From positions 1 to 8,444 of the forward strand of contig JAJZQR010000232.1 in NCBI GenBank assembly GCA_021806765.1: a stretch of DNA of 8,444 nt, in the 5' to 3' direction. Both the position numbers and the translations under genes were made by a program. Positions within the stretch are counted from its first letter, which is position 1, and each line of letters begins with the position of its first letter. The notes beneath the pieces are model-generated. The model saw only the letters and a list, made by a program, of their open reading frames with translations. It ran no database searches and was not told the origin of the DNA. The stretch is from Chloroflexota bacterium (lineage in GTDB: Bacteria; Chloroflexota; UBA6077). Positions 1 through 6,587 of this stretch are shown here, piece after piece.

Positions 1-140
1 CTGGGGGGCGTAGCGTTCAGTCAGCAGCGTCATCCGAGCACGCTCCTCTCTCGACCAAGCGGCATCTGCGGGAGATCATCGGTGTTCAAGCATACAACCT
101 TTTTGGTTTCGGCTTTGCCGAGTTAGGGGTCGATAGGTAA
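1..140 (+). other. 3' end of an unidentified open reading frame (partial at left edge)
   Basis: The frame read from base 3 is open from the window edge to a TAA at 138-140, six bases before the dppB-like start. Its last residues read approximately HLREIIGVQAYNLFGF and then end in AELGVDR. This tail looks protein-like, and the tight spacing to the next ATG would suit translational coupling. One other frame is also open across much of this stretch, so the coding call is weak. The motif G-V-x-A-Y-N-L-F-G-F, followed by a glutamate, is loosely like the G-I-K-A-Y-D-I-Y-G-L-x-E segment of phenylacetate-CoA ligase (PaaK) AMP-ligases. If so, this would be a truncated fragment, but that resemblance is by eye only. 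It could equally be the tail of a binding protein for the downstream permeases, or non-coding leader. Confidence 0.3.
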
Positions 141-146
141 CGAGCC

Positions 147-1067
147 ATGACGAATTACGTGTTGCGGCGCATTGTGCTGTTCGTTCCCATGCTGTGGGTG
201 ACGGTGACACTGGTATTCGTCATCTTCCGGCTGGTGCCGGGGGACCCGGCGGCTCTCATCGCGGGGCCCTCAGGTACCAGGGAGATCATCGAGCTGATCA
301 GGCAGCAGATGGGGTTGGACCAACCCCTCTATGTCCAGTACCTCAACTACCTGTGGGGGTTGGTTCACGGCGACTTCGGGATGTCCACAGTCTTTCGCAA
401 CCACGTCGCGGAGCAGTTGCTGGCTCGTTACCCCCTGACCCTCCAGTTGGCCGGCTTTGCCATCACCTTGGCTCTAGTGGTGGGCATCCTGGTAGGCATC
501 GTTTCGGCCGTCCGGCCATACTCCTGGGTGGACTACGCCAGCATGCTGGGGGCGATCGCCGGGGTCTCCCTGCCCAACTTCTGGTTGGGACTGATGCTGG
601 TGATCGTGTTTGCGGTCCAACTCCGCATCTTCCCGGTTACGGGAAGCGGCGACTTGAATGCCTTGGTGCTGCCGGCCATCACCCTGGCCACCTACCCGAC
701 GGCCATTATCGCGCGCATGACCCGATCCAGCATGCTGGAGGTCCTGCGCCAGGATTACGTCCGTACCGCCAGGTCAAAAGGGCTCGCTGAACGTGCCGTT
801 ATCCTGCGCCACGCCCTCCGCAGTGCCCTAATCCCGACTGTGACGGTGGCGGGTATCCAGTTCGGGTATTTGCTGGGGGGCTCCATCGTTGTGGAGACGG
901 TGTTCGCCTATCCCGGCATCGGCCTCCTGATGATCGACTCCATCCGGATGCGCGACTACACCGTGGTGCAGGCCGTGGCCATCAGTTTCGGGTTCACTTT
1001 CCTGCTGATCAACTTGGTTGTGGACCTGTTGTACGCCTATCTGGATCCGCAGGTGCACTATGGCTAA
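147..1067 (+). CDS. DppB-like peptide/nickel-family ABC transporter permease
   Basis: This is an inner-membrane subunit of a peptide/opine/nickel-family ABC importer. The 306-residue length is normal for DppB/GsiC proteins. The first membrane helix spans about residues 9-30 and is followed by the PGDPA motif at 31-35 that is usual after helix 1 in DppB proteins. Further hydrophobic segments lie near 100-121, 133-159, 172-190, 233-253 and 274-297. The cytoplasmic loop that contacts the ATPase carries DYVRTARSKGL at about 203-213, the family signature. The C-terminus DPQVHYG (300-306) is also typical. The ATG is preceded only by a weak AGG at 135-137 that overlaps the upstream TAA, so coupling to an upstream gene is likely. 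It overlaps the DppC-like gene by 8 bases. Substrate cannot be read from permeases; the binding protein and the two ATPases are not in this window. Confidence 0.95.
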   Translation: MTNYVLRRIVLFVPMLWVTVTLVFVIFRLVPGDPAALIAGPSGTREIIELIRQQMGLDQPLYVQYLNYLWGLVHGDFGMSTVFRNHVAEQLLARYPLTLQLAGFAITLALVVGILVGIVSAVRPYSWVDYASMLGAIAGVSLPNFWLGLMLVIVFAVQLRIFPVTGSGDLNALVLPAITLATYPTAIIARMTRSSMLEVLRQDYVRTARSKGLAERAVILRHALRSALIPTVTVAGIQFGYLLGGSIVVETVFAYPGIGLLMIDSIRMRDYTVVQAVAISFGFTFLLINLVVDLLYAYLDPQVHYG

Positions 1068-1959
1068 GTCGATCGCCGCGACCACTGCAGATCTTCCTGC
1101 CTCGCGGACCCGTCGCCAGCGATCGAGAGCCTGGCGGGCATTCGTCAGCAACCGCATGGCGATGCTGGGCGCTGCCGTCCTGCTGCTGATTGCCCTGATG
1201 GCGCTCGTGGGCCCGGTCATATCCTCATATGACCCCGACGCCCCAAGCCTGGCCGATCGACTCCAGCCGCCCTCGGCAGCCCACCTCATGGGCACCGACG
1301 AGTTGGGCCGCGACGTGACCACCCGCATCGCCTACGGCGCACGTATATCAGTGGCCCTCGGTGTCTTCGCCGTGACCCTGGCCCTGCTGCTAGGGGTCCC
1401 CTTGGGGCTGGCGGCCGGCTACTTCGGCGGGAAGTGGGATTTCCTGGTCCAGAGAGCCGTGGACATCCTTCTGACTCTCCCCAGCATCGTCCTGGCCATC
1501 GCCATGGTCAGCGTCATGGGTGCGGGGGCTACCAGCGTCATCATCGCGGTAGCCGTTACCTCCACCCCGGTCTATGCCCGGTTGGCCCGGGCGGTGGCGC
1601 TGACCCTGAGGGAGCGTGACTACGTCATCGCGGCTCGGACCATCGGTTCCTCGGACCTGCGCATCCTTTTCCGGCACATCCTGCCCAACACCCTGGCACC
1701 GCTCATCGTCCAAGCCTCTCTGGGGGTGGGCACCGCCATCCTGATCGCCTCTTCCCTGGGCTTTCTGGGGCTGGGGGTGCAGCCCCCTGCAGCCGAGTGG
1801 GGAGTCATGCTGAGCCGTGCCCGAACCTACATCACGACGGCTCCCTTCGTGATTATGTTCCCCGGCGTGGCCATTGCACTGACGGTGCTGGGCTTCAACC
1901 TCCTGGGCGACGGCCTGCGCGACGCCCTGGATCCGCGCATGCAGCAGTTAGCCAAATAG
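1060..1959 (+). CDS. DppC-like peptide/nickel-family ABC transporter permease
   Basis: This is the second membrane subunit, expected to form a heterodimer with the DppB-like protein. I chose the ATG at 1060 (299 residues, MAKSIAATTADLP...) over a GTG at 1018. The extra 14 residues of the longer form (WTCCTPIW...) do not look like a DppC N-terminus, and the 8-base overlap with dppB is a standard coupled arrangement. A basic N-terminus (16-32) leads into helix 1 (about 33-55), followed by the DppC hallmark HLMGTDELGRD at 75-85. The ATPase-coupling loop carries DYVIAARTIG (187-196). FLGLGVQPP (235-243) and LGFNLLGDGLRDALDPR (277-293) complete the classic OppC/DppC signature. No missing segment or frameshift is visible. 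A PLP enzyme gene follows after 21 bases, probably in the same transcript. Confidence 0.95.
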   Translation: MAKSIAATTADLPASRTRRQRSRAWRAFVSNRMAMLGAAVLLLIALMALVGPVISSYDPDAPSLADRLQPPSAAHLMGTDELGRDVTTRIAYGARISVALGVFAVTLALLLGVPLGLAAGYFGGKWDFLVQRAVDILLTLPSIVLAIAMVSVMGAGATSVIIAVAVTSTPVYARLARAVALTLRERDYVIAARTIGSSDLRILFRHILPNTLAPLIVQASLGVGTAILIASSLGFLGLGVQPPAAEWGVMLSRARTYITTAPFVIMFPGVAIALTVLGFNLLGDGLRDALDPRMQQLAK

Positions 1960-1980
1960 TCTATGTTTGGTAGGTGACGT

Positions 1981-3030
1981 ATGAGCAACCTAGTGAATCC
2001 CCCCCTGACCCCGGCCCAGATTCGCGAGTTGGTCGCTAAGGTGCCGCGCGTCCGGCTTACACCGCTGCCGACACCCCTCCAGGAGTGCCCCCGGCTGTCG
2101 GCCACCCTCGGGGGGCCGCGCATCTTCATGAAACGCGACGACCTCACCGGGCTGGCCTTTGGAGGAAACAAGACGCGCAACCTGGAGTTCCGCATGGCCG
2201 AGGCCCGGGACCTGGGCGCCGACGTGTTCATAGCCGGCCTTGAGGCCCAATCCAACTCCGCTCGCCAGACCACGGCGGCGGCCAACGTGCTGGGAATGAA
2301 ACCCGTTCTGCTGCTCCGGACAGATCGTGACTGGGGCTGGCAGGGAAACCTCTTGGTCGACCTCATTCTCGGCGCCGACATCCATTTCCTCGAGACCGAG
2401 AGTTCGGCCGACATGGATAGCAAGCTCCGGGAGTTGGCCGAAGAGTATCGCAGCCGCGGGCACCGGCCCTACGTGATGAACCACGCCGGCGGTTTCGCCC
2501 TCGGCTCCGCACTGGCCTACGTCCTCTCGACCCTCGAGGTAATCGAACAGACAGCGGCCCTCGGTGCAAAGCCCACCTACCTGTACATGAGCTCAGGCAG
2601 CAAGGGACAGGCTGGTCTCGAACTGGCGAAGCGGCTGCTGGGCGCGGACTTCCGTGTGGTCGGCATCAGCGCCCGGGCGAAGGCCGACCGGCTGGAGGAC
2701 ACTGCCCGCATCGCCAACGACTCCGCCGAGCGGCTGGGCGTGGCCATCCAGGTACGGCCCGAGGAGATCACCAATTTCGACGAGTACTCGGCCCCCGGCT
2801 ACGGCCAACTGTCCGAGATGGGGCTCGAGGCGATCCGCCTGGTGGCCAGGACGGAGGGGATCATGCTGGACCCCGTTTACACCGGGAAGGCCATGGCCGG
2901 GCTGGTGGACCATGTGCGGCATGGGCGGCTTTCCCGGGACGATACCGTGGTCTTTATCCACACGGGCGGCCTGCCGGCGCTGTTTGCCCACAAGGACGAG
3001 ATTGTCCACTACATGAGTGACAGCCGCTAG
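1981..3030 (+). CDS. PLP-dependent D-cysteine desulfhydrase / ACC deaminase family enzyme
   Basis: This is a cytoplasmic fold-type II PLP enzyme, 349 residues, slightly longer than E. coli DcyD because of an N-terminal extension. Conserved blocks appear in order: KRDDLTG (51-57), GGNKTRNLEF with the PLP-binding lysine K64, QSNSARQT with S91 at the position of the ACC deaminase nucleophile, phosphate-binding loop SSGSKGQAG (204-212), APGYG with Y274, LDPVYTGKAMAGL with Y300, and HTGGLPALFA (327-336). All four usual active-site residues (K64, S91, Y274, Y300) are present. By family the likely reaction is alpha,beta-elimination, for example D-cysteine to pyruvate, ammonia and sulfide. L-cysteate lyase (CuyA-like), D-serine/3-chloroalanine activity or ACC deamination cannot be excluded. 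Two differences from E. coli DcyD are visible: serine instead of histidine after QSN, and a phosphate loop one residue shorter containing a lysine. AGGTGA at 1972-1977 serves as ribosome binding site. A truncated paralogue lies at 6588-7268. Confidence 0.9.
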   Translation: MSNLVNPPLTPAQIRELVAKVPRVRLTPLPTPLQECPRLSATLGGPRIFMKRDDLTGLAFGGNKTRNLEFRMAEARDLGADVFIAGLEAQSNSARQTTAAANVLGMKPVLLLRTDRDWGWQGNLLVDLILGADIHFLETESSADMDSKLRELAEEYRSRGHRPYVMNHAGGFALGSALAYVLSTLEVIEQTAALGAKPTYLYMSSGSKGQAGLELAKRLLGADFRVVGISARAKADRLEDTARIANDSAERLGVAIQVRPEEITNFDEYSAPGYGQLSEMGLEAIRLVARTEGIMLDPVYTGKAMAGLVDHVRHGRLSRDDTVVFIHTGGLPALFAHKDEIVHYMSDSR

Positions 3031-3031
3031 A
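2362..3031 (+). repeat. Direct repeat copy 1 (3' two-thirds of the PLP enzyme gene)
   Basis: This stretch aligns without any gap to 6600-7269. By eye the copies are roughly 85% identical in DNA. Over the last 205 residues I counted 27 amino-acid differences (about 87% identity). Similarity stops within about ten bases after the TAG stop. Both copies point the same way and enclose about 3.6 kb. Confidence 0.9.
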
Positions 3032-3171
3032 TCCCCTCGCAGGACGGCACCTTCAAGGTGAGCATGGACTCCCAGTCCAAGTTCCTGGTGGATACCAACC
3101 AACTGAAGAAGACGATCCCGTTCGACTCCTGGGCCAATCCTAAGTTCGTGGAGGCCGTGGCCAAGAAGTAG
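3031..3171 (+). pseudogene. C-terminal remnant of an NMT1/SsuA-type ABC substrate-binding protein
   Basis: Immediately after the TAG of the PLP gene, and in its frame, 46 codons run open to a TAG at 3169-3171. The translation includes the stretch DSQSKFLVDTNQLKKTIPF and ends SWANPKFVEAVAKK. The layout resembles the C-terminus of nitrate/sulfonate/taurine (SsuA/TauA/NMT1-like) binding proteins: a helix ending in FLVD, then a 'lysine-lysine...F-D-x-W...F-V-E-A' block. There is no room for the rest of such a protein and no start codon with a credible ribosome binding site, so I read it as the stump of a gene cut by rearrangement. A TAG readthrough product fused to the PLP enzyme is possible but has no supporting signal. 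The coding look is convincing; the family assignment is moderate. Confidence 0.55.
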
Positions 3172-3223
3172 GGGCGGGCGCAGCGGTATCCGACGCAGCA
3201 CGTCCATATCGTGAATCTCAAGC

Positions 3224-3229
3224 AGGAGG
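3224..3229 (+). promoter_or_regulatory. Ribosome binding site deciding the start of the CUT1 binding-protein gene
   Basis: AGGAGG at 3224-3229 lies 11 bases before the ATG at 3241. It falls inside the longer reading that would start with GTG at 3211. It therefore supports the ATG, which also puts the twin-arginine signal at the usual distance from the N-terminus. Confidence 0.7.
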
Positions 3230-3240
3230 GAAAAGGGCTC

Positions 3241-4611
3241 ATGTACTCGGACAAGAAGTTGACCCGGCGCGATTTCCTGCGAGCTGCCGGCTTGACCGGC
3301 GCTGCCGCGATCCTCAGCTCCTGTACGCCCCAGGCAGCGCCGCCGACCCCGGCCGTCACCCAGGCCGCTCAGGCGGCCCCCCCGATGCCCCTGAAAGGCA
3401 CTACCATCAAGGCCTACCTGCAGGACATGTTGTATCAACGCTATCTCCAGAAGATCCTGCCAGAGTTTGAGAAGCAGACGGGCATCAAGGTCCAGATGGA
3501 GTTCGTATCTTTCGCGGTGATGCTCCAGCAGGCCGAAGTCGAGCTAAGCTCGGGCAGCTCCTCCTACGACGTAATGGAGAACATCTTTATCAAGGCGCAG
3601 CGCTGGATGCGCGCGGGCTGGGAGGCGCCGCTGGACGATTACATCGCCAAGTCCAAGTACGACACCTCTGACATCATTCCCGCCCTCCTCAGTCCGCACA
3701 GTTGGCAGGGCAAGCAGTACGCCCTGCCGTACCTATCCGAATGCACACAGATGATTTACCGCAAGGACGTTCTGGACAGCGCTGGGCTGAAACCTCCCGA
3801 CACCTTCGACGATCTCGGACAGGTGCTGGGCAAGATCAACAAATCGCCCGATTTCTACGGCTACGTGATGCGGACTCAAAAGGACGGAGTTCACTTCCCC
3901 TTCCCCATCTGGCTGCAAGGCTATGGCGGCAACATCTTCCGCAATCCGCCTGAAGACCTGACGCCCACGCTGAACAGCGATGCGGCGATCAAGGCAACTC
4001 AGAACTTCACCGACCTCATCCTGAAGTACAGCATCGCGGGGCCGCAGATCTATGACACCCCCGATTGCCAGAACGCCATCAGCCAGGGGAAGGCCGGCAT
4101 CTGGATCGACGCGCTGGGGACATTCAGCCCGGTGCTCGATCCGACCAAGAGCAAGTTCGCAGACAAGATGGCACTCGCCCTGCCACCCGCCGGCCCCGCC
4201 GGGCGCTTCCCGCAAATCGCCACTCACGGCTTCATGATCCCCAAGAGCTCCAGGAACAAGGATGCCGCCTGGCAATTCATCGCCTGGGCGCTCTCCGAGG
4301 ACACGATGAAAAGAGCCGCCATAGAGGGCAACTTTCCGGCGGTAACGCGCAAGTCGGTGCTCACCTCACCGGATTATGCCAGGAAGTACACCATCGCCGG
4401 TATCAACACAGGCGACCTGATCACCAAAGCGCTACAGCTCTCTAAGTGCGCCTACCGCGTCGTTCCCGAATTCTCGCAAATTGGCGCGCGGGTGGGCCAA
4501 GCGATCGGCGAAATCCTATCCAAGCAGAATAGTGTCAAGGCTGCCCTGGACGCGGCGCAAAACGACGCCGTACAGATCATGACCGCCGCCGGGTACAAGA
4601 TCTCGCCGTGA
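3241..4611 (+). CDS. CUT1-family sugar ABC transporter substrate-binding lipoprotein (Tat-type signal)
   Basis: This is an extracytoplasmic solute-binding protein of family 1 (MalE/UgpB type), 456 residues. The N-terminus has TRRDFLRAAG (8-17), a twin-arginine signal, then a hydrophobic stretch and the lipobox LSSC with Cys28 as the predicted lipidated residue. A low-complexity Ala/Pro/Thr/Gln linker follows (about 29-50). The mature part shows family features: a first beta strand TTIKAYLQDM, LPEFEKQTGIKV (73-84), SSYDVMENIF (107-116), GKQYALPYLSECTQMIYRKDVL (about 157-178), and a late IPKSSRNKDAAWQFI segment, typical of CUT1 proteins. It heads a three-gene cassette with the MalF- and MalG-like permeases. 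An oligosaccharide, polyol or glycerol-phosphate-like ligand is expected from the family; the exact ligand is not readable. The preceding 69 bases (3172-3240) show no convincing promoter. Confidence 0.93.
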   Translation: MYSDKKLTRRDFLRAAGLTGAAAILSSCTPQAAPPTPAVTQAAQAAPPMPLKGTTIKAYLQDMLYQRYLQKILPEFEKQTGIKVQMEFVSFAVMLQQAEVELSSGSSSYDVMENIFIKAQRWMRAGWEAPLDDYIAKSKYDTSDIIPALLSPHSWQGKQYALPYLSECTQMIYRKDVLDSAGLKPPDTFDDLGQVLGKINKSPDFYGYVMRTQKDGVHFPFPIWLQGYGGNIFRNPPEDLTPTLNSDAAIKATQNFTDLILKYSIAGPQIYDTPDCQNAISQGKAGIWIDALGTFSPVLDPTKSKFADKMALALPPAGPAGRFPQIATHGFMIPKSSRNKDAAWQFIAWALSEDTMKRAAIEGNFPAVTRKSVLTSPDYARKYTIAGINTGDLITKALQLSKCAYRVVPEFSQIGARVGQAIGEILSKQNSVKAALDAAQNDAVQIMTAAGYKISP

Positions 4612-4660
4612 CGTCGCACCGCTCCCGGCTTGTCTCCGACCGCTCTTAGCGAGTACTATC

Positions 4661-4692
4661 GGGCTTAACGGGTCGGCGGACCCGCCAAGCCC
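4661..4692 (+). promoter_or_regulatory. Intercistronic stem-loop between binding-protein and permease genes
   Basis: A two-tier hairpin is visible. The outer stem GGGCTT (4661-4666) pairs with AAGCCC (4687-4692). A 2x2 internal loop (AA opposite CC) follows, then an inner stem CGGGTC (4669-4674) paired with GACCCG (4679-4684), closed by the tetraloop GGCG (4675-4678). All 12 pairs are perfect. No run of T follows, so it is not a standard intrinsic terminator. It lies 49 bases after the binding-protein stop and 58 bases before the permease start. In this position such structures commonly protect the 5' message from 3' decay, or attenuate transcription, so that far more binding protein than permease is made. 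That role is inferred from position. Confidence 0.6.
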
Positions 4693-4750
4693 TACCAATG
4701 GGGGCTCTTGCCGACCAGCCGGCCCTCTCTGTGATGATGGAATAGGAACG

Positions 4751-5719
4751 ATGATCCCGCGAACCCAGACGAACCGTGCCCAGCGGGCAGGTGAGCAGAT
4801 CGAGCGAGTTCCAGGCGCATCTGGAAGGGCCGGATGGCGGACCGCGCGCAGGCAGTTCTTCACCTGGATGCTGGCGCCGAGTGTGGTCTTGCTAACCCTG
4901 ATCACCATTCTGCCCATCCTTTTCTTGATCGCCACCAGCTTCACCTCCTGGGACCTATCCAGGCCCGATTCGCTACAGTTGATAGGACTGGGAAACTACC
5001 TCCGTCTGGTCAGCGACGACCCGCGGTTCACCAACTCCCTCTGGGTGCAGGTCAAGTACACTCTGTTGACGGTCCCTCTCCAGGTGGTGATTGGGACGAG
5101 TCTTGCAATCTATCTGAAGTCGCGTATCCGCAGCCCCTGGCTGATGGAGATCAGCCGCAGCATCTTTGTCATCCCGATGGTTATTCCTCCGATCGTGGCT
5201 GCGTTGATCTGGCGGATCCTGTTCACTCCACCGGTCAGCATACTGAGCTACGTCGTAACTTCGTTGGGTGGCCAGCCGCTCACCTGGCTGGCAAACCCGC
5301 AGTTGGCGCTGGTCGCAGTGGCGACAGCGAGCGTGTGGGAGTTCTTCCCGTTCTGCTTCCTGCTCCTGTACGCCGGCCTGCAGTCCCTACCTTCCGAGCC
5401 CCTCGAGGCCGCGCACGTAGATGGGGCGTCGGGCTGGCAAACCATCCGCCACGTCACGATCCCGATGTTGCGGCCCACCCTGAGCGTCGTCATTCTGTTC
5501 CAGATCGTCGATAGCATCCGCACCTTCCCGCTGGTCTACGTGATGACCGACGGCGGGCCGGGCTTCGCCACTGAACCGACCAACTACTACGCCTTTCAGG
5601 AGGCATTCAGCTATACCTACATCGGGTATTCCAGCGCGATGATCCTGATCGTGTTCCTGTTTACGATCCTGCTGACTGTGTTTATCCTGCGTAACATCCA
5701 GTGGAGTCGAGGAGAGTAG
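4751..5719 (+). CDS. CUT1-family sugar ABC transporter permease, MalF/UgpA-like
   Basis: This is an inner-membrane subunit of the CUT1 importer, 322 residues. A basic N-terminus (about 1-36) leads into helix 1 (about 40-62, ending near SFTSWDLSRPD), the usual layout for UgpA/LacF-type subunits. Further hydrophobic segments fall near 104-122, 136-157, 184-209, 242-258 and 293-314. The ATPase-coupling EAA loop starts EAAHVDGASGWQTIRHV (219-235) and ends IPMLRP (237-242). MTDGGPG (265-271) is a common CUT1 permease motif. AGGA at 4744-4747 is the only ribosome-binding-like sequence and lies unusually close to the ATG (3 bases). The gene is separated from the binding-protein gene by a 139-base spacer carrying a hairpin. 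No ATPase gene follows, which suggests the importer uses an MsmX/UgpC-like ATPase encoded elsewhere. Confidence 0.94.
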   Translation: MIPRTQTNRAQRAGEQIERVPGASGRAGWRTARRQFFTWMLAPSVVLLTLITILPILFLIATSFTSWDLSRPDSLQLIGLGNYLRLVSDDPRFTNSLWVQVKYTLLTVPLQVVIGTSLAIYLKSRIRSPWLMEISRSIFVIPMVIPPIVAALIWRILFTPPVSILSYVVTSLGGQPLTWLANPQLALVAVATASVWEFFPFCFLLLYAGLQSLPSEPLEAAHVDGASGWQTIRHVTIPMLRPTLSVVILFQIVDSIRTFPLVYVMTDGGPGFATEPTNYYAFQEAFSYTYIGYSSAMILIVFLFTILLTVFILRNIQWSRGE

Positions 5720-5723
5720 AGCG

Positions 5724-6575
5724 ATGACCAGCCGACAGGTGTCTGCTCAAAGACGATTCCAGGCAGGGCTGTGGAACCTCTTCCACTCGCTCCTGCTCGT
5801 TCTGATGTGCATCCTGATCCTGATCCCCATCCTATGGATGGTGCAGATGTCGCTCCGGACCGAAAAGGCCCTGTTCCAAATGCCGCCCGATTTTGCGCAC
5901 GGTTGGACGTTCCAGAACTACGTCGATCTGTCGACCTCCGGCTTTGGACGAAACCTGACGAACAGCGTGATCGTCAGCTCCGCGACCACGGCTCTCGCGA
6001 TGCTCTTCGGGATCCCTGCTGCATATGCCCTCTCGCGCTATCGCTTCAAGGCGGAAGGAGCCCTCGCGTTCTGGATCCTGGCGGCGCGCTTGGCCCTGCC
6101 TATAGGGTTTGCCCTGCCGTTGTTCAACATCTTCATCCGGTTGGGGTTGAACAATCAGTATCCCGGCATCATACTGGTGTACCTGACCTTTTCTACACCG
6201 CTGGCGATTTGGATACTGCGCCCCTTCTTCGATACTATTCCTCAAGAGATCGAAGAATCGGCGATTGTGGACGGGGCAACACAGTGGCAGATCTTTCAGC
6301 GGATCGTCCTTCCTCTGTCGGCGCCGGGGTTGGTTTCTGTGGGCGTGTTGACCTTCATCATGACGTGGATCGAGTTCTTCTATGCGTTGCTCTTCACGCG
6401 GGGCGACATGATGACGGCTCCAGTGGCAGTCGTCAACTTCATGCAGTACGCGGGTTGGGAGTGGGGCAAGATTACGACGGCCGGCGTGCTGATCATGCTC
6501 CCGGTGATCCTCTTTTCGATTGTCACTCACCGGTACCTGATCAGCGGCCTGACCGCCGGCGCGATCAAGGGCTAA
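5724..6575 (+). CDS. CUT1-family sugar ABC transporter permease, MalG/UgpE-like
   Basis: This is the second CUT1 membrane subunit, 283 residues, normal for the MalG/LacG group. Helix 1 is at about 21-43, followed by MSLRTEKALFQMPPDF (42-57), the region in which MalG-type proteins read 'S-L-k-x-x-x-e-x-f...P'. N-Y-V (65-67) and N-S-V-I-V-S (80-85) are also typical. YALSRYRFK (101-109) follows helix 2. The EAA loop is QEIEESAIVDGATQWQIFQ (174-192) plus RIVLPLSAPGL (193-203), with serine in place of the second alanine of the EAA motif. The C-terminus LISGLTAGAIKG matches the usual '..GLtaGAvKG' end. GAGGAG at 5709-5714 sits 9 bases before the ATG, and only 4 bases separate it from the upstream permease stop. 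The stop TAA is followed after 12 bases by the truncated PLP gene in the same frame. Confidence 0.95.
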   Translation: MTSRQVSAQRRFQAGLWNLFHSLLLVLMCILILIPILWMVQMSLRTEKALFQMPPDFAHGWTFQNYVDLSTSGFGRNLTNSVIVSSATTALAMLFGIPAAYALSRYRFKAEGALAFWILAARLALPIGFALPLFNIFIRLGLNNQYPGIILVYLTFSTPLAIWILRPFFDTIPQEIEESAIVDGATQWQIFQRIVLPLSAPGLVSVGVLTFIMTWIEFFYALLFTRGDMMTAPVAVVNFMQYAGWEWGKITTAGVLIMLPVILFSIVTHRYLISGLTAGAIKG

Positions 6576-6587
6576 GTACAATACGGT

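Noticed and set aside
109..121. TCGGC-TTT-GCCGA small hairpin before the dppB-like gene
   Set aside because: It has only five pairs, no T-run follows, and it lies inside a plausible open frame, so it is too weak to call a terminator or regulator.
828..1328. Long minus-strand open frame across the dppB/dppC junction
   Set aside because: It is antisense to two well-supported permease genes, and its translation is low-complexity Arg/Gly/His-rich as expected from the shadow of GC-rich coding DNA.
3211..3240. Upstream GTG start extending the CUT1 binding protein by 10 residues
   Set aside because: The AGGAGG ribosome binding site would lie inside the coding sequence, and the Tat signal fits the ATG at 3241 better.
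2593..3438. 281-codon minus-strand open frame over the PLP gene end, the binding-protein stump and the next gene start
   Set aside because: It has no recognisable motif, it runs antisense across three plus-strand coding pieces, and its composition is that of a shadow frame.
6577..6582. TACAAT as a -10 promoter element after the MalG-like gene
   Set aside because: No -35-like hexamer is found at the right distance upstream (the region is GCCGGC-like), so a promoter call is not supported.
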